Assembly (NCBI GenBank): GCA_002418725.1
Contig: DIER01000042.1
Coordinates: forward strand, 3,555 to 67,554
Length of the DNA stretch: 64,000 bases
Direction of reading: 5' to 3'
Source of the DNA: Acholeplasmataceae bacterium UBA5769
Lineage (GTDB): Bacteria > Bacillota_I > Bacilli_A > Acholeplasmatales > Acholeplasmataceae
Part shown: positions 25,667 through 34,682 of the stretch, one piece after another
Numbering within the stretch: the stretch's first letter is position 1
Layout of the letters: each line of letters opens with the position of its first letter
Position numbers and translations under genes: made by a program
Notes under the pieces: generated by a model
The model's database searches: none
Told to the model about the DNA's origin: nothing
What the model saw: the letters and a program-made list of their open reading frames with translations, nothing else

Positions 25667-27724
25667 ATGAAGGAGTATACCACCAAAGAAATTCGCAACA
25701 TTGCCATTTTAGGACACCAAGGATCAGGCAAAACGAGTTTGTCTGAAGCGTTACTTTTCGCAGGTAAAGCCATCGACAAAAAGGGAGAAGTCGAAAGAAA
25801 AAATACCGTATCTGACTATTTAGTGGAAGAACAAAACAAACTATCAAGCCTTTCACTGAGTGTTCTACCCGTTGAATGGAAAGACTATAAGTTAAACTTT
25901 ATAGATGTTCCAGGTAGTGATGAATTTGTTGGCGATTTAAGCCAAGCCCTAGAAGTTGTTAAAGGTGCCGTGATTATGGTCGATTCCCTAAAAGGTGTCG
26001 AAGTCGGTACTGAACGTGTATGGTTAGAAATTAGAAAACGTCACATTCCAGCCATTATTTATGTGAATAAAATGGATAAGGAAAATGTGAAATTTGAAAA
26101 AGTATTAGAAGATATTCGTGAAAAGCTTGGTAAAAAGGCTGTTCCTTTCTGTTGGCCTATCGGGAAAAGCGAAAATTTTGAAGGATTTGTTAACGTTATC
26201 GAAATGAAAGCACGTATCTTTGATGGCGTGGATTCACATGATGCACCCATTTGGGATGAAAAGAAACCTAAAGTAGACGAACTTCACAACATGATTTTAG
26301 AGAGTGTTGCTGAAACATCAGAAGAACTCTTAGATTTATTTTTAGCAGGCGAAGAAATTCCTGAAGCGAAGGTTAAAGAAGCGCTTCGTCAAGGGATTAT
26401 TGAAGGTGAGCTCACACCTGTAATCGTTGGTAGTGCAACCAAAACCATCGGTGTGCGCACCCTATTAAACATGCTGATTGATTATTTACCAGCACCAGAC
26501 GAATTACGTCCACTCATCCTTCAGGATGCGAAAACAGGTGCAGAAGTGACTCGTCATACCCATGATGATGAACCATTCTCAGCGTATGTTTTCAAAACGA
26601 CGGTTGACCCATTCTTAGGTCAAATCAATATGCTTAAGATTAACAGTGGTACTTTGAAACTTGGTCAAGATGTCAGTATCTCCAATAAAGGCGAGATGAA
26701 AAAGATTACAAACGTCTTTATGCCAAGAGGTAAAACACAAGTGGAATGTCAATCATTCCATGCAGGTGATATTTGCGCTGTTGCAAAACTTGAAGGTATT
26801 GAAACAGGCGATACGCTCTCCGATCCAAAGAGTTTGGTCATCTATGAAGCGGTCACATTACCTACACCGGTGATCTATATTGCCGTTCATCCAAAAAATA
26901 AAAACGACGAAGATAAGATTTCGATGGCACTGAACCGCATCAATTTAGAAGATCCAACGTTCGAAATTAAACGTAATAAAGAAACATCTCAACTTCTTTT
27001 AGGTGGCATGGGGATGACGCATCTTAATTACGTATTAGAACGCATTAAAAATATGTTTAAAGTTGATATTGAAATCGATGAACAAAAAATTGTTTATCGT
27101 GAAACCATCAAGAAAAAGGTGGATGCTGAAGGTAAACATAAGAAACAATCCGGTGGCGCTGGCCAATTTGGTCACGTATGGATTTGGTTTGAACCTTCGG
27201 ATAAAGAGTTTGAATTTGCTGAAGATGTCTTCGGTGGTGCCGTTCCAAGAAACTACTTCCCAGCCGTTGAAAAAGGATTGATTGAAACCTTAGAAAATGG
27301 ACCTTTAGCAGGATTCCCCGTCATCAATATTAAAGCAACCCTTCATGACGGTTCTTATCACCCTGTAGATTCCAATGAAATTTCATTTAAACTGGCTGCA
27401 GCACTTGCCTTTAAGGAAGCATGTAAAACAGCACAACCCACCATTTTAGAACCTATCGTCAAAGTTCAAGTGACCATTAAAGACCAATTCGTTGGTGATG
27501 TCATGGGTGACATGAACAAACGTAGAGGTAGAGTTCTTGGTATGGAACAAGCAGACGGATTCCAAGTCGTCATCGCTGAAGTTCCTGAAGCAGAAATCGT
27601 CAAATATGCCATCGACTTAAAGGCGATGACACAAGGTAGTGGATCATTTACCCGTGAGTTCTTAAGATACGAAGAAGTCCCACATCACCTAATTGATAAG
27701 ATTGTCGAAGCTTATAAGAAGTAA
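25667..27724 (+). CDS. EF-G paralogue (EF-G-like GTPase)
   Basis: A 685-residue protein with all five EF-G domains. G1 GHQGSGKT and G4 NKMDK are present, but the G3 DTPGH motif reads DVPGSDEF, so the catalytic His is Ser84. The C-terminal half has the domain IV GGAGQFGHVWIWFEP and the domain V region typical of FusA2-type proteins. The true EF-G is usually encoded beside rpsL/rpsG, which are not here. The role of such paralogues is unclear: they may act in ribosome recycling or be weak GTPases. ATG follows GGAGG; TATAAT lies at 25622-25627. Confidence 0.85.
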   Translation: MKEYTTKEIRNIAILGHQGSGKTSLSEALLFAGKAIDKKGEVERKNTVSDYLVEEQNKLSSLSLSVLPVEWKDYKLNFIDVPGSDEFVGDLSQALEVVKGAVIMVDSLKGVEVGTERVWLEIRKRHIPAIIYVNKMDKENVKFEKVLEDIREKLGKKAVPFCWPIGKSENFEGFVNVIEMKARIFDGVDSHDAPIWDEKKPKVDELHNMILESVAETSEELLDLFLAGEEIPEAKVKEALRQGIIEGELTPVIVGSATKTIGVRTLLNMLIDYLPAPDELRPLILQDAKTGAEVTRHTHDDEPFSAYVFKTTVDPFLGQINMLKINSGTLKLGQDVSISNKGEMKKITNVFMPRGKTQVECQSFHAGDICAVAKLEGIETGDTLSDPKSLVIYEAVTLPTPVIYIAVHPKNKNDEDKISMALNRINLEDPTFEIKRNKETSQLLLGGMGMTHLNYVLERIKNMFKVDIEIDEQKIVYRETIKKKVDAEGKHKKQSGGAGQFGHVWIWFEPSDKEFEFAEDVFGGAVPRNYFPAVEKGLIETLENGPLAGFPVINIKATLHDGSYHPVDSNEISFKLAAALAFKEACKTAQPTILEPIVKVQVTIKDQFVGDVMGDMNKRRGRVLGMEQADGFQVVIAEVPEAEIVKYAIDLKAMTQGSGSFTREFLRYEEVPHHLIDKIVEAYKK

Positions 27725-27730
27725 AAAACA

Positions 27731-27765
27731 AACAAGCCCGCTAATATCAATTAGGAGGGCTTGTT
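27731..27765 (+). promoter_or_regulatory. Hairpin overlapping the ribosome-binding site of the ComFC remnant
   Basis: AACAAGCCC (27731-27739) pairs perfectly with GGGCTTGTT (27757-27765), and the ATG follows immediately. The AGGAGGG ribosome-binding site lies partly in the stem. No T-run follows, so it looks like a translational hairpin or an attenuator after the EF-G-like gene. Confidence 0.55.
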
Positions 27766-28146
27766 ATGCTTTGTGAACATTGTCAAAAACGAATCATCCC
27801 AAAGCGAACGCTTTGGAACTTGTTTGAACCAGAGATTCATCATCTATGTGAGATGTGCTATCAAACTTATCCACTTTTACCGACACATGAAGTGATTCCG
27901 GTTGAAGGGGGAAGGGCAGACGTATTTACATTGATCTCAAAACCGTATCCCGTCACACCGATGGCCTATCAATCATTTTTCATGAGTTATTATCAGATGC
28001 ACGAGATCTACTACAAACACCACGTTCTACTCATCTTTGATGCAATCTCTGATGACGTTTGGCATTTGCTTGATCATTTGTCGTTTGGCAATCTAATGAT
28101 TGTCAGACTCTACGAAAATAGTCATGATAAAGGAGAAGAACTATGA
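27766..28146 (+). CDS. ComFC-like zinc-ribbon remnant
   Basis: A 126-residue protein. Two CxxC pairs (C3/C6 and C28/C31) spaced as in the N-terminal zinc ribbon of ComFC are followed by a short region without the phosphoribosyltransferase fold and its PRPP motif (VDDVxTTGxT). The full ComFC is about 230 residues, so the C-terminal half is missing or worn away. It overlaps hpf by ATGA. In Bacillus comFC lies close before hpf (yvyD), so the position supports descent from comFC. It may be a decaying gene, or one kept for translational coupling of hpf. Confidence 0.65.
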   Translation: MLCEHCQKRIIPKRTLWNLFEPEIHHLCEMCYQTYPLLPTHEVIPVEGGRADVFTLISKPYPVTPMAYQSFFMSYYQMHEIYYKHHVLLIFDAISDDVWHLLDHLSFGNLMIVRLYENSHDKGEEL

Positions 28147-28694
28147 AATTCGAAATTGTAGGAAAGAATGGTTTTACACCCACTGACGCCATCAAGGCAT
28201 ACGCGGAAAAAAGATTACACAAAGTGGTATCCTTCTTTGGTCCGGATGTTATTTATGAGGTTCGTGTGGTCTGCAAAGTCTATAAAGATCACCACAAAAT
28301 CGAAGTAACAATTCCTGCGAAAGGTACAGTACTTCGTGCAGAAGTTTCTGACCCTGATATGTATTCAGCTATTGACAAAGTAAGTGATAAACTAGTCGCT
28401 CAAATCAGACGCCATAAAGATAAACTCAAGAATAACCTTGAAAAAGAAGGCGTCAAGCAAGCTTATAGCCGTGAATTTGATGTTGAATCTTTAGAGAAAG
28501 ACATTTTAGCATCACAGTTGGTTAAGTCAAAGAAAGTTGAACTTAAACCGATGACTGCTGAAGAAGCGATTACCGCGATGGAGTTATCTGGACATGATTT
28601 CTATGTGTATTTAGATCGTGAATCATTTAGAACCAATGTGGTATACCGCAGAGATGATGGCGATTACGCAATTATTGAAACTCAACCTTTGTAA
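28143..28694 (+). CDS. hpf: Ribosome hibernation promoting factor, long form
   Basis: A 183-residue protein: N-terminal HPF/RaiA domain (1 to about 100) with KRLHKVVSFF and the basic YKDHHKIEVTI strand, a linker, and a C-terminal domain ending LSGHDFYVYLDRESFRTNVVYRRDDGDYAIIE. The C-terminal domain lets long HPF dimerise ribosomes into 100S particles. Start overlaps the upstream stop and has AAAGGAGAA. Confidence 0.95.
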   Translation: MKFEIVGKNGFTPTDAIKAYAEKRLHKVVSFFGPDVIYEVRVVCKVYKDHHKIEVTIPAKGTVLRAEVSDPDMYSAIDKVSDKLVAQIRRHKDKLKNNLEKEGVKQAYSREFDVESLEKDILASQLVKSKKVELKPMTAEEAITAMELSGHDFYVYLDRESFRTNVVYRRDDGDYAIIETQPL

Positions 28695-28717
28695 GGAAGC
28701 TGCGGCTTCCTTTTTTT
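28693..28717 (+). terminator. Terminator of hpf
   Basis: GGAAGC, loop TGCG, GCTTCC, then seven T. Confidence 0.9.
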
Positions 28718-28724
28718 ATGCAAC

Positions 28725-28754
28725 AAAAAAGCGATGATCGTCTCATCGCTTTTG
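28725..28754 (-). terminator. Terminator of sodA
   Basis: AAAGCGATGA and TCATCGCTTT around a short loop, with T-run on the minus strand. Confidence 0.8.
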
Positions 28755-28766
28755 TTTAGATTAAGA

Positions 28767-29372
28767 TTAAAGTGCTTCTTTGTATAAACCTTCAACAACA
28801 TCCCAGTTCACGACACTGAAGAACGCAGAAACGTAGTCAGGGCGTCTGTTTTGATAGTTAAGGTAATACGCATGTTCCCAAACATCTAAACCGAGGATGG
28901 GTTTGCCTTCTGCAAGTGGTGTATCTTGGTTTGGCGTTGATAAAACTTTTAAAGATTTATCATGATTAACGATAAGCCAAGCCCAACCAGAACCAAAACG
29001 TGTTTTTGCAGCATTGGAAAACAATTCCTTAAAGGCATCAAATGAGCCAAAAGCTTTTTGGATGGCTTCCAATAATGCACCTTGTGGTGTTTGTCCGTTG
29101 TTGACTTTTAAAAGTGGCCAGAAGAAACTGTGGTTGAAGTGACCACCACCGTTGTTTTGTACAGCACCACGAATGTCTTGTGGGACTTTAGATAAATCTT
29201 TTAACATGTCCTCAAGGGGCAAGTTAAATTCAGGATGCTTTTCTAAAGCAGCGTTTAAGTTTGTAATGTAAGCTTGATGATGCTTGGTATAATGGATTTC
29301 CATTGTTCTCGCATCGATAAAAGGTTCTAATGCATCATATGCATAGTTTAACTTTGGTAATGTGTATGACAT
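28767..29372 (-). CDS. sodA: Superoxide dismutase (Mn/Fe)
   Basis: A 201-residue Mn/Fe superoxide dismutase. Metal ligands are visible: [10 protein letters not shown] (H27), [12 protein letters not shown], and [22 protein letters not shown]. It converts superoxide to peroxide and oxygen in the cytosol. AAGGAGG precedes the ATG. The metal (Mn or Fe) cannot be told from sequence alone with confidence. Single gene. Confidence 0.95.
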   Translation of the reverse strand: MSYTLPKLNYAYDALEPFIDARTMEIHYTKHHQAYITNLNAALEKHPEFNLPLEDMLKDLSKVPQDIRGAVQNNGGGHFNHSFFWPLLKVNNGQTPQGALLEAIQKAFGSFDAFKELFSNAAKTRFGSGWAWLIVNHDKSLKVLSTPNQDTPLAEGKPILGLDVWEHAYYLNYQNRRPDYVSAFFSVVNWDVVEGLYKEAL

Positions 29373-29448
29373 ATTTCATTCCTCCTTATTGATACCTCTA
29401 TCTTATCAATTATTTGGCATCTTATCAAATGATTTGCCCTTTTTAAAT

Positions 29449-29476
29449 AAAAAAAGTCTAAATTATGGATTAGACT
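29449..29476 (-). terminator. Terminator of rqcH
   Basis: AGTCTAA and TTAGACT on the minus strand followed by a T-run; the upstream arm lies in the last codons of rqcH. Confidence 0.75.
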
Positions 29477-31032
29477 AATTTTAAATAGTGCTTGATTTTT
29501 TCTTCATCGATATCGATATAGATGGTTTGCTGATTTTTATAAGTGACCTTGTATCCGGGAACACCAGGAATCTTTTTAATATACTTAATCAACGTGTAAT
29601 CGACAGGAATCGATGAAGATAACTTCATGCTTGAAAAGTAGGCAGCAAGCATCGCAGCTTTTCTAAGAATGGTTTCGTTTAGTTTAGAGGTGTTGACAAC
29701 CACATGTGCCCCTGGTGCATGTTGGACGTGAAACCAATAATCATCCTTTTCTGCAAGTGTGTGGGTGATGTATTCGTTTTGCAAGTTGTTTCGTCCAATC
29801 GTATAGGTGATTTCACCCTCACGAAGCATGGTGAGTTGAGGTTTATCTTTCTTTTTCTTCACTTTTTCCGGTTTCGCTTTTTTATAACCATAAACGACCA
29901 GTTCAGCCTCTAAATCTTTGATTGTATCTTGTGTGGACATGGATAAAAAGAAGTAAAGGGAGGTAAAGTGTTCAATTAAAGCTTGATTTTGTGTGATCTG
30001 TTCACCGATGTGATGGATACCACGTTTCGCTTTTTGGTATTTCTTGTAAGCATCCTGTGCATGATCATTGAGTGATTTTGAGGGATCTAGGCTGTAGGTT
30101 GTACCTCCTAAGTCGATGTGCGCGTAATTGGCTGAAAGATCTAAACCACTGGCATAAATCAAATCACCTAATTGCTTGATGTTAAGTTGTTCTTTGGTTT
30201 CATCTAATAAAGCTTCAAGTTGTTGTTTCTTGCCTTCTAGTTTTTTTAATTGTTTTTCAATAAACAGTTTTTGTGAGATGTAGGCAGGTTTTTCTGTCTT
30301 GATGTCATCATCTAAGAGTAATGAGAGCGATGGATAATGTTTCTTTTTCACATCTTCACCAAAAAGATCAAAGACATAAAAACGATTTGTTTGGATGTTT
30401 CGTGTGGGATGAAAGGGCAGTTCTGACCACTGTTGGCGATGCTCATCAAGATAACGTGCTAACATAGGCGAGATGCCCATATAAGTGTCTACGAGACTTT
30501 GTGGGGATTCAATCTTCTGATAATCAATCATGGACGCATTCTTTTTATCCGATGGGAAAAAGGTGAATTGTGCCTGAGGAAGAAGTTGTCTTCCGGTATC
30601 GAAAAACATTTTCTTGAAAGTATCCATGATGATACCATCTTTCACTAAAATCAAATTGGAATGTCTTCCCATCGCTTCAAAAATGAGTTTTTTAGGCACA
30701 GGACCATCGATAAGGTCGTAGGTGATGAAGTTTAAAATCATGACGCGGTCGGTTTCATATTGTGTGATGGACTCCAATATGGAGCCTTCTAAATGTTTTT
30801 TTAAGGTCATCAAAAATTGTGATGTTTGGGTCTCACTGAGCATATGATGGGTTAAGTGCATCCGAAAATGTTCAGCAGAAATGTTGATGGCTAAGTGCTT
30901 TTTCTCACGCTGATGATAAAAAGATAGCACAAAAGCATGCTCATCTTGTTGCATAATCTTTTCAAGTCTTGCACGCTCTAGCGCTTGATTTAGTTCGCGT
31001 GTCAAATGATAAATAAAATACCCATCAATCAT
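29470..31032 (-). CDS. rqcH: RqcH/NFACT protein, ribosome quality control
   Basis: A 520-residue NFACT protein: N-terminal NFACT-N lobe, coiled-coil middle (LIEKQLKKLEGKKQQLEALLDETKEQL), and NFACT-R with DYWFHVQHAPGAHVVV. The TDRV segment keeps the Asp-Arg pair that in B. subtilis RqcH is needed to recruit tRNA-Ala and add C-terminal Ala tails to stalled chains on 50S subunits. ATG 31032 is chosen because AGGTG precedes it and the family begins MIDGYFI. Single gene. Confidence 0.92.
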   Translation of the reverse strand: MIDGYFIYHLTRELNQALERARLEKIMQQDEHAFVLSFYHQREKKHLAINISAEHFRMHLTHHMLSETQTSQFLMTLKKHLEGSILESITQYETDRVMILNFITYDLIDGPVPKKLIFEAMGRHSNLILVKDGIIMDTFKKMFFDTGRQLLPQAQFTFFPSDKKNASMIDYQKIESPQSLVDTYMGISPMLARYLDEHRQQWSELPFHPTRNIQTNRFYVFDLFGEDVKKKHYPSLSLLLDDDIKTEKPAYISQKLFIEKQLKKLEGKKQQLEALLDETKEQLNIKQLGDLIYASGLDLSANYAHIDLGGTTYSLDPSKSLNDHAQDAYKKYQKAKRGIHHIGEQITQNQALIEHFTSLYFFLSMSTQDTIKDLEAELVVYGYKKAKPEKVKKKKDKPQLTMLREGEITYTIGRNNLQNEYITHTLAEKDDYWFHVQHAPGAHVVVNTSKLNETILRKAAMLAAYFSSMKLSSSIPVDYTLIKYIKKIPGVPGYKVTYKNQQTIYIDIDEEKIKHYLKLV

Positions 31033-31119
31033 GAAAATACACCTCATGGCTATTTTACCATAAACGCCTTATCAACCTCTTCTTGAAAACGCTATTGAAT
31101 GTAAATTGTTTCATTTCTA

Positions 31120-31148
31120 TTTACAGTCTTGGATAAATCATATATAAT
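31120..31148 (+). promoter_or_regulatory. Promoter of gmk-rpoZ
   Basis: TTTACA (31120-31125), 17-base spacer, TATAAT (31143-31148), about 30 bases before the gmk start. Confidence 0.78.
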
Positions 31149-31180
31149 AGTTAATAAATGTCTTAACTAGGAGGAGCCTC

Positions 31181-31801
31181 ATGAAACTCAATGAACGTGG
31201 TTTACTTGTTGTATTATCTGGCCCTTCAGGTGTTGGCAAAGGTACGGTAAGAAGAGCACTCTTTCAAATGCCAAACCATGATCTGGTCTATTCAGTTTCC
31301 ATGACCACCAGAGCACCTCGTCCTGGTGAAGTGGATGGTGTCGACTATTATTTTGTCAGCAAAGAAACGTTTTTACAGCGCATAAAAGATAATAAGTTTT
31401 TAGAATGGGCAGAATTTGTTGGCAATTATTATGGCACACCAAGAGATAAAATTGAAGAACAGCTTGATCAAGGTAAAGAAGTTGTTTTAGAGATAGAAGT
31501 TGAAGGTGCCCTTCAGGTAAGAAAACAAATGAAAGACGCAGTCTTTATTTTCTTGGTTCCACCCGGGAAACATGCGCTTTATGATCGCTTAAAACAACGC
31601 GGTACAGATACGCTAGACATGATAGAGCGCCGTATGAAGAAAGCTGAATCAGAATTTTTACTCGCCCATAAATACGACTATATTGTTGTTAACGATGAAG
31701 TGAATAACGCTGCAGACCGTATTATGGCGATCATCCGTGCCGAGCACGCGAAAACCGAAAGAACAATTCATAACTATATTAAGATGATTGGAGAAAAATA
31801 A
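31181..31801 (+). CDS. gmk: Guanylate kinase
   Basis: A 206-residue kinase that turns GMP into GDP with ATP. P-loop GPSGVGKGT, the GMP-binding SMTTRAPRPGEVDGVDYYFV, and EWAEFVGNYYGTP are intact. Start has AGGAGGAG. It is three bases apart from rpoZ, the same pairing as in Bacillus. Confidence 0.97.
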   Translation: MKLNERGLLVVLSGPSGVGKGTVRRALFQMPNHDLVYSVSMTTRAPRPGEVDGVDYYFVSKETFLQRIKDNKFLEWAEFVGNYYGTPRDKIEEQLDQGKEVVLEIEVEGALQVRKQMKDAVFIFLVPPGKHALYDRLKQRGTDTLDMIERRMKKAESEFLLAHKYDYIVVNDEVNNAADRIMAIIRAEHAKTERTIHNYIKMIGEK

Positions 31802-31804
31802 AAC

Positions 31805-32020
31805 ATGGTAAAAAATAAAGATGGAATGCGTTATCCCTCAATCGATAAACTGCTATCCAAAATTGACTCTAAATACAAATTAGTTTATGCAGCAAGCAAA
31901 GTTGCACACATTATTGAGTCAGATAAATTAAAAGTTGAAGGATCACAATGTGTGAAAAGCATTGGTATCGCTTTAGAAGAAATTTTAGACGACAAAGTGC
32001 ATATTGATTTTGAATCTTAA
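31805..32020 (+). CDS. rpoZ: RNA polymerase omega subunit
   Basis: A 71-residue omega subunit: MRYPSIDKLLSKIDSKYKLVYAASKVAH contains the conserved omega helix for binding beta'. Short but normal for Firmicutes-type omega. It follows gmk in the same transcript and ends at a terminator. The usual neighbour coaBC is absent and priA has moved to 46415. Confidence 0.93.
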   Translation: MVKNKDGMRYPSIDKLLSKIDSKYKLVYAASKVAHIIESDKLKVEGSQCVKSIGIALEEILDDKVHIDFES

Positions 32021-32046
32021 GAAAGCGTTCATCGCTTTCTTTTTTT
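32019..32046 (+). terminator. Terminator of gmk-rpoZ
   Basis: AGAAAGCG, loop TTCAT, CGCTTTCT, then a T-run. Confidence 0.85.
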
Positions 32047-32085
32047 ACCTCAAGGTTTTGTGTTACAATAAAAGAGGTGAAAAGA

Positions 32086-33816
32086 GTGAATTTAAAAGAT
32101 AAAATTGCGCTTTTACCAACAGAACCGGGTTGTTACTTGATGAGAGATGCACAAGACGAAGTCATTTATGTTGGTAAAGCTAAAAATTTAAAAAACCGGG
32201 TAAAATCATATTTTACGGGTGCCCACAATGAAAAAACAACACGACTCGTCCAAGAGATTCGTGATTTTAACTATGTGCTCACCAACAGTGAACGCGAATC
32301 ACTCATCTTAGAAAATAACCTCATTAAACAATACCTACCTAAATATAACATTCGGCTTGTGGATGATAAAACATACCCCTATATTGAACTGACTGAAGAA
32401 GCACATCCAAGACTTCAAGTGGTTAGACAAAAAGAGATTAAAGGACGTGTTTTCGGTCCTTATCCAAACGTCTATGCAGCAAGAGAAACGGTTCGATTAC
32501 TCAATCGGCTCTACCCCTTTAGAAAATGCGATGTCATGCCTAAAAAGGCATGTCTTTATTATCATATCGGACAATGTTTAGCACCTTGCATTCATCCAAA
32601 GGTGGAATATCAAAACACCATCAAAGAACTCACAAAGTTTCTCAAAGGGGATACAAAAGATGTGTTAGTCAAACTTAATCAAGAAATGATGGAAGCAAGC
32701 GAAGCGATGCAGTTTGAAAAAGCCATCGAATATCGTGACATGATCAATCACATCGAAGCAACCACAGAAAAACAAATCATTAACTTAAATGATTTTAAAG
32801 ACCGGGATGCGATCAGCTATGCATTTAGTCAAGATGACATTTCACTGGCTATTTTGGTGATGCGTCAAGGAAAAATCATTGATCACCATCAAGTGGTTTT
32901 CGCTTATGCGGGTGAAGTGATGGATAACGTGCTCAGTTATCTTCAACAATTTTATGAGCTTCAAATGCCTGATGAACTCTTGTTCTCTGAACGTTTTTCT
33001 TTAGAGGATATTGAACCATTTTTTGGTAAAAAAGCGATCATACCTAAAATTGGAGATAAGAAAAAAGTGGTTGATCTCGCATCAAAGAATGCGGATTATG
33101 ATCTAGAACATCACTTTATGCTCTATCGCCATCGCGATGAGAAAAGACAAAAAGCATTGGAAGATTTATCTGCTCTTGTCCATACGGACGTGAAAGTGAT
33201 TGATATTTATGACAATGCACAACTCTTTGGTACTGCACCCATTTCAGCCTGTGTCGTTTTTAAAAACGATGGTTTTGACAAGAAGAGTTACCGAAAGTAT
33301 CATTTACAGACAACAACCAATGATGATTATCAAGCAATGAAAGAAGTCACGTATCGACGATATCAAAAAATGCTTGTTGAAAATCACCCTTTTCCAGATC
33401 TCATTTTAGTCGATGGTGGAAAAGGACAACTGAGTGCTGCCAAAGAAGTCCTTGATAGTTTAGGGTTAAAGATTAAAATAGCAGGCTTAAAGAAAAATAG
33501 CAAGCATACCCTTGAAGCACTCGTTTATGAAAATGAAGTGATTCCTCTTCTTAAACAAAGTGAACTTTATAAATTCTTACTTAAACTCTCAGAAGAAGTG
33601 CATCGATTTGCGATTACCTTTCATAGAGAGACGCGCAAAAAGAAGGCAGCATCATCCATTCTTGATGATATTAAAGGGCTTGGCGAAAAAAGAAAAAAGC
33701 TTTTATTAAGCCATTTTACAAGTATTGAACAGATCAAACAAGCCTCTGTTGAAGAACTGAAATCACTGGGCATACCCGAAGCGGTAGCCAACGCTATGAA
33801 AGAGGAGTTACTATGA
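32086..33816 (+). CDS. uvrC: Excinuclease ABC subunit C
   Basis: A 576-residue UvrC. GIY-YIG domain at the N-terminus (GCYLMRDAQDEVIYVGKAKNLKNR without long gaps), Cys-rich RKCDVMPKKACLYYHIGQCLAPC, UVR motif, RNase H-like C-terminal nuclease with ILVDGGKGQL, and a closing helix-hairpin-helix pair. It makes both incisions in nucleotide excision repair. GTG 32086 is chosen over GTG 32077 because the latter is itself within the GAGGTG site. The stop overlaps the next gene by ATGA. Confidence 0.93.
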   Translation: MNLKDKIALLPTEPGCYLMRDAQDEVIYVGKAKNLKNRVKSYFTGAHNEKTTRLVQEIRDFNYVLTNSERESLILENNLIKQYLPKYNIRLVDDKTYPYIELTEEAHPRLQVVRQKEIKGRVFGPYPNVYAARETVRLLNRLYPFRKCDVMPKKACLYYHIGQCLAPCIHPKVEYQNTIKELTKFLKGDTKDVLVKLNQEMMEASEAMQFEKAIEYRDMINHIEATTEKQIINLNDFKDRDAISYAFSQDDISLAILVMRQGKIIDHHQVVFAYAGEVMDNVLSYLQQFYELQMPDELLFSERFSLEDIEPFFGKKAIIPKIGDKKKVVDLASKNADYDLEHHFMLYRHRDEKRQKALEDLSALVHTDVKVIDIYDNAQLFGTAPISACVVFKNDGFDKKSYRKYHLQTTTNDDYQAMKEVTYRRYQKMLVENHPFPDLILVDGGKGQLSAAKEVLDSLGLKIKIAGLKKNSKHTLEALVYENEVIPLLKQSELYKFLLKLSEEVHRFAITFHRETRKKKAASSILDDIKGLGEKRKKLLLSHFTSIEQIKQASVEELKSLGIPEAVANAMKEELL

Positions 33817-34640
33817 AAAAAATCATCCATCAAGTCGATCAAAAACACTCCGTTTTCTATGTGATTTTAGAGGGAAGAAAAATTGGTTTTTATCTATCCA
33901 ATCGCTTATCGAAAATTTTCTTTTCTTATCTTGATCAAGGTGTTTTGGTTGATTTTGAAATTCAACCTAAAATGAAAAAGATCGGACTTATCTATTATTA
34001 TCAGGTCGCTCATTTCAATCAAATCATTCGCTTAAATCCCTATCAAGTACACTATGATTTATACAGTTTGAGAAATCAAATGAAAGATGTGTTAACACAG
34101 CATCATTATTATCTTTATATTGATTTTGAAATGACCATGCCAGGTTACCGTGAGGAAAGTTTTCGTCCTGAAATCATACAGGTAGGTTATGTGCTTGCAA
34201 GAGCTAAAGAAAATGCTGTTTTACAAGATGGCTATTACGTTCTTCCCAAAGAAGCTAAAACTTTATCAAAACGTACCAAACGATTCTTAAACTTAGACGA
34301 AGAGGTCTTCTTTAAACAAGCGATACCTTATGAGATGTTCTATGACAAACTTGAAGCGATCATGGAAGCATATCATCCCAAACTCGTGGTTTGGGGAAAA
34401 AACGATTTAACCGCGCTCAATGATTCTTTTAATCTCCATCAAAAAAAGAGATTAACCAGTGATCAAGATTTCATCGACTTACTAAAACTCCACAAAGATT
34501 ATTTTAATTTAAAAGATGATTTAGGACTGTTTAAAGCCTATCAAACCTATTACGACATTTCATTTGATCAAGCGCATGATGCCAAAGACGATGCGTTTGT
34601 GACGAAACTTGTGTTTGACGCATTTCTATCCTATATGTAG
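33813..34640 (+). CDS. DEDDh-type 3'-5' exonuclease
   Basis: A 275-residue protein with an N-terminal region of about 95 residues of unknown fold, then an exonuclease domain of the DnaQ/DEDDh class: YIDFEMT (D104, E106), KNDLTAL (D198), and HDAKDDA (H255, D260). All four acidic/His positions are present, so it should degrade single-stranded DNA or RNA. It overlaps uvrC and probably forms an operon with it. The N-terminal part may bind nucleic acid. I cannot tell whether it is a DNA- or RNA-directed member (KapD-like relatives exist). Confidence 0.8.
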   Translation: MKKIIHQVDQKHSVFYVILEGRKIGFYLSNRLSKIFFSYLDQGVLVDFEIQPKMKKIGLIYYYQVAHFNQIIRLNPYQVHYDLYSLRNQMKDVLTQHHYYLYIDFEMTMPGYREESFRPEIIQVGYVLARAKENAVLQDGYYVLPKEAKTLSKRTKRFLNLDEEVFFKQAIPYEMFYDKLEAIMEAYHPKLVVWGKNDLTALNDSFNLHQKKRLTSDQDFIDLLKLHKDYFNLKDDLGLFKAYQTYYDISFDQAHDAKDDAFVTKLVFDAFLSYM

Positions 34641-34671
34641 AAAAAAACTAGAAGTGATTTCTAGTTTTTTT
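34641..34671. terminator. Bidirectional terminator between the exonuclease and RNase J genes
   Basis: ACTAGAA and TTTCTAGT around GTGA, with seven A before and seven T after, so it can serve both convergent genes. Confidence 0.85.
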
Positions 34672-34682
34672 GTTCGTTTTCT

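Noticed and set aside
27766..28146. Calling the ComFC-like gene a pseudogene
   Set aside because: It has an intact frame, a strong ribosome-binding site and overlaps hpf, so it is probably expressed.
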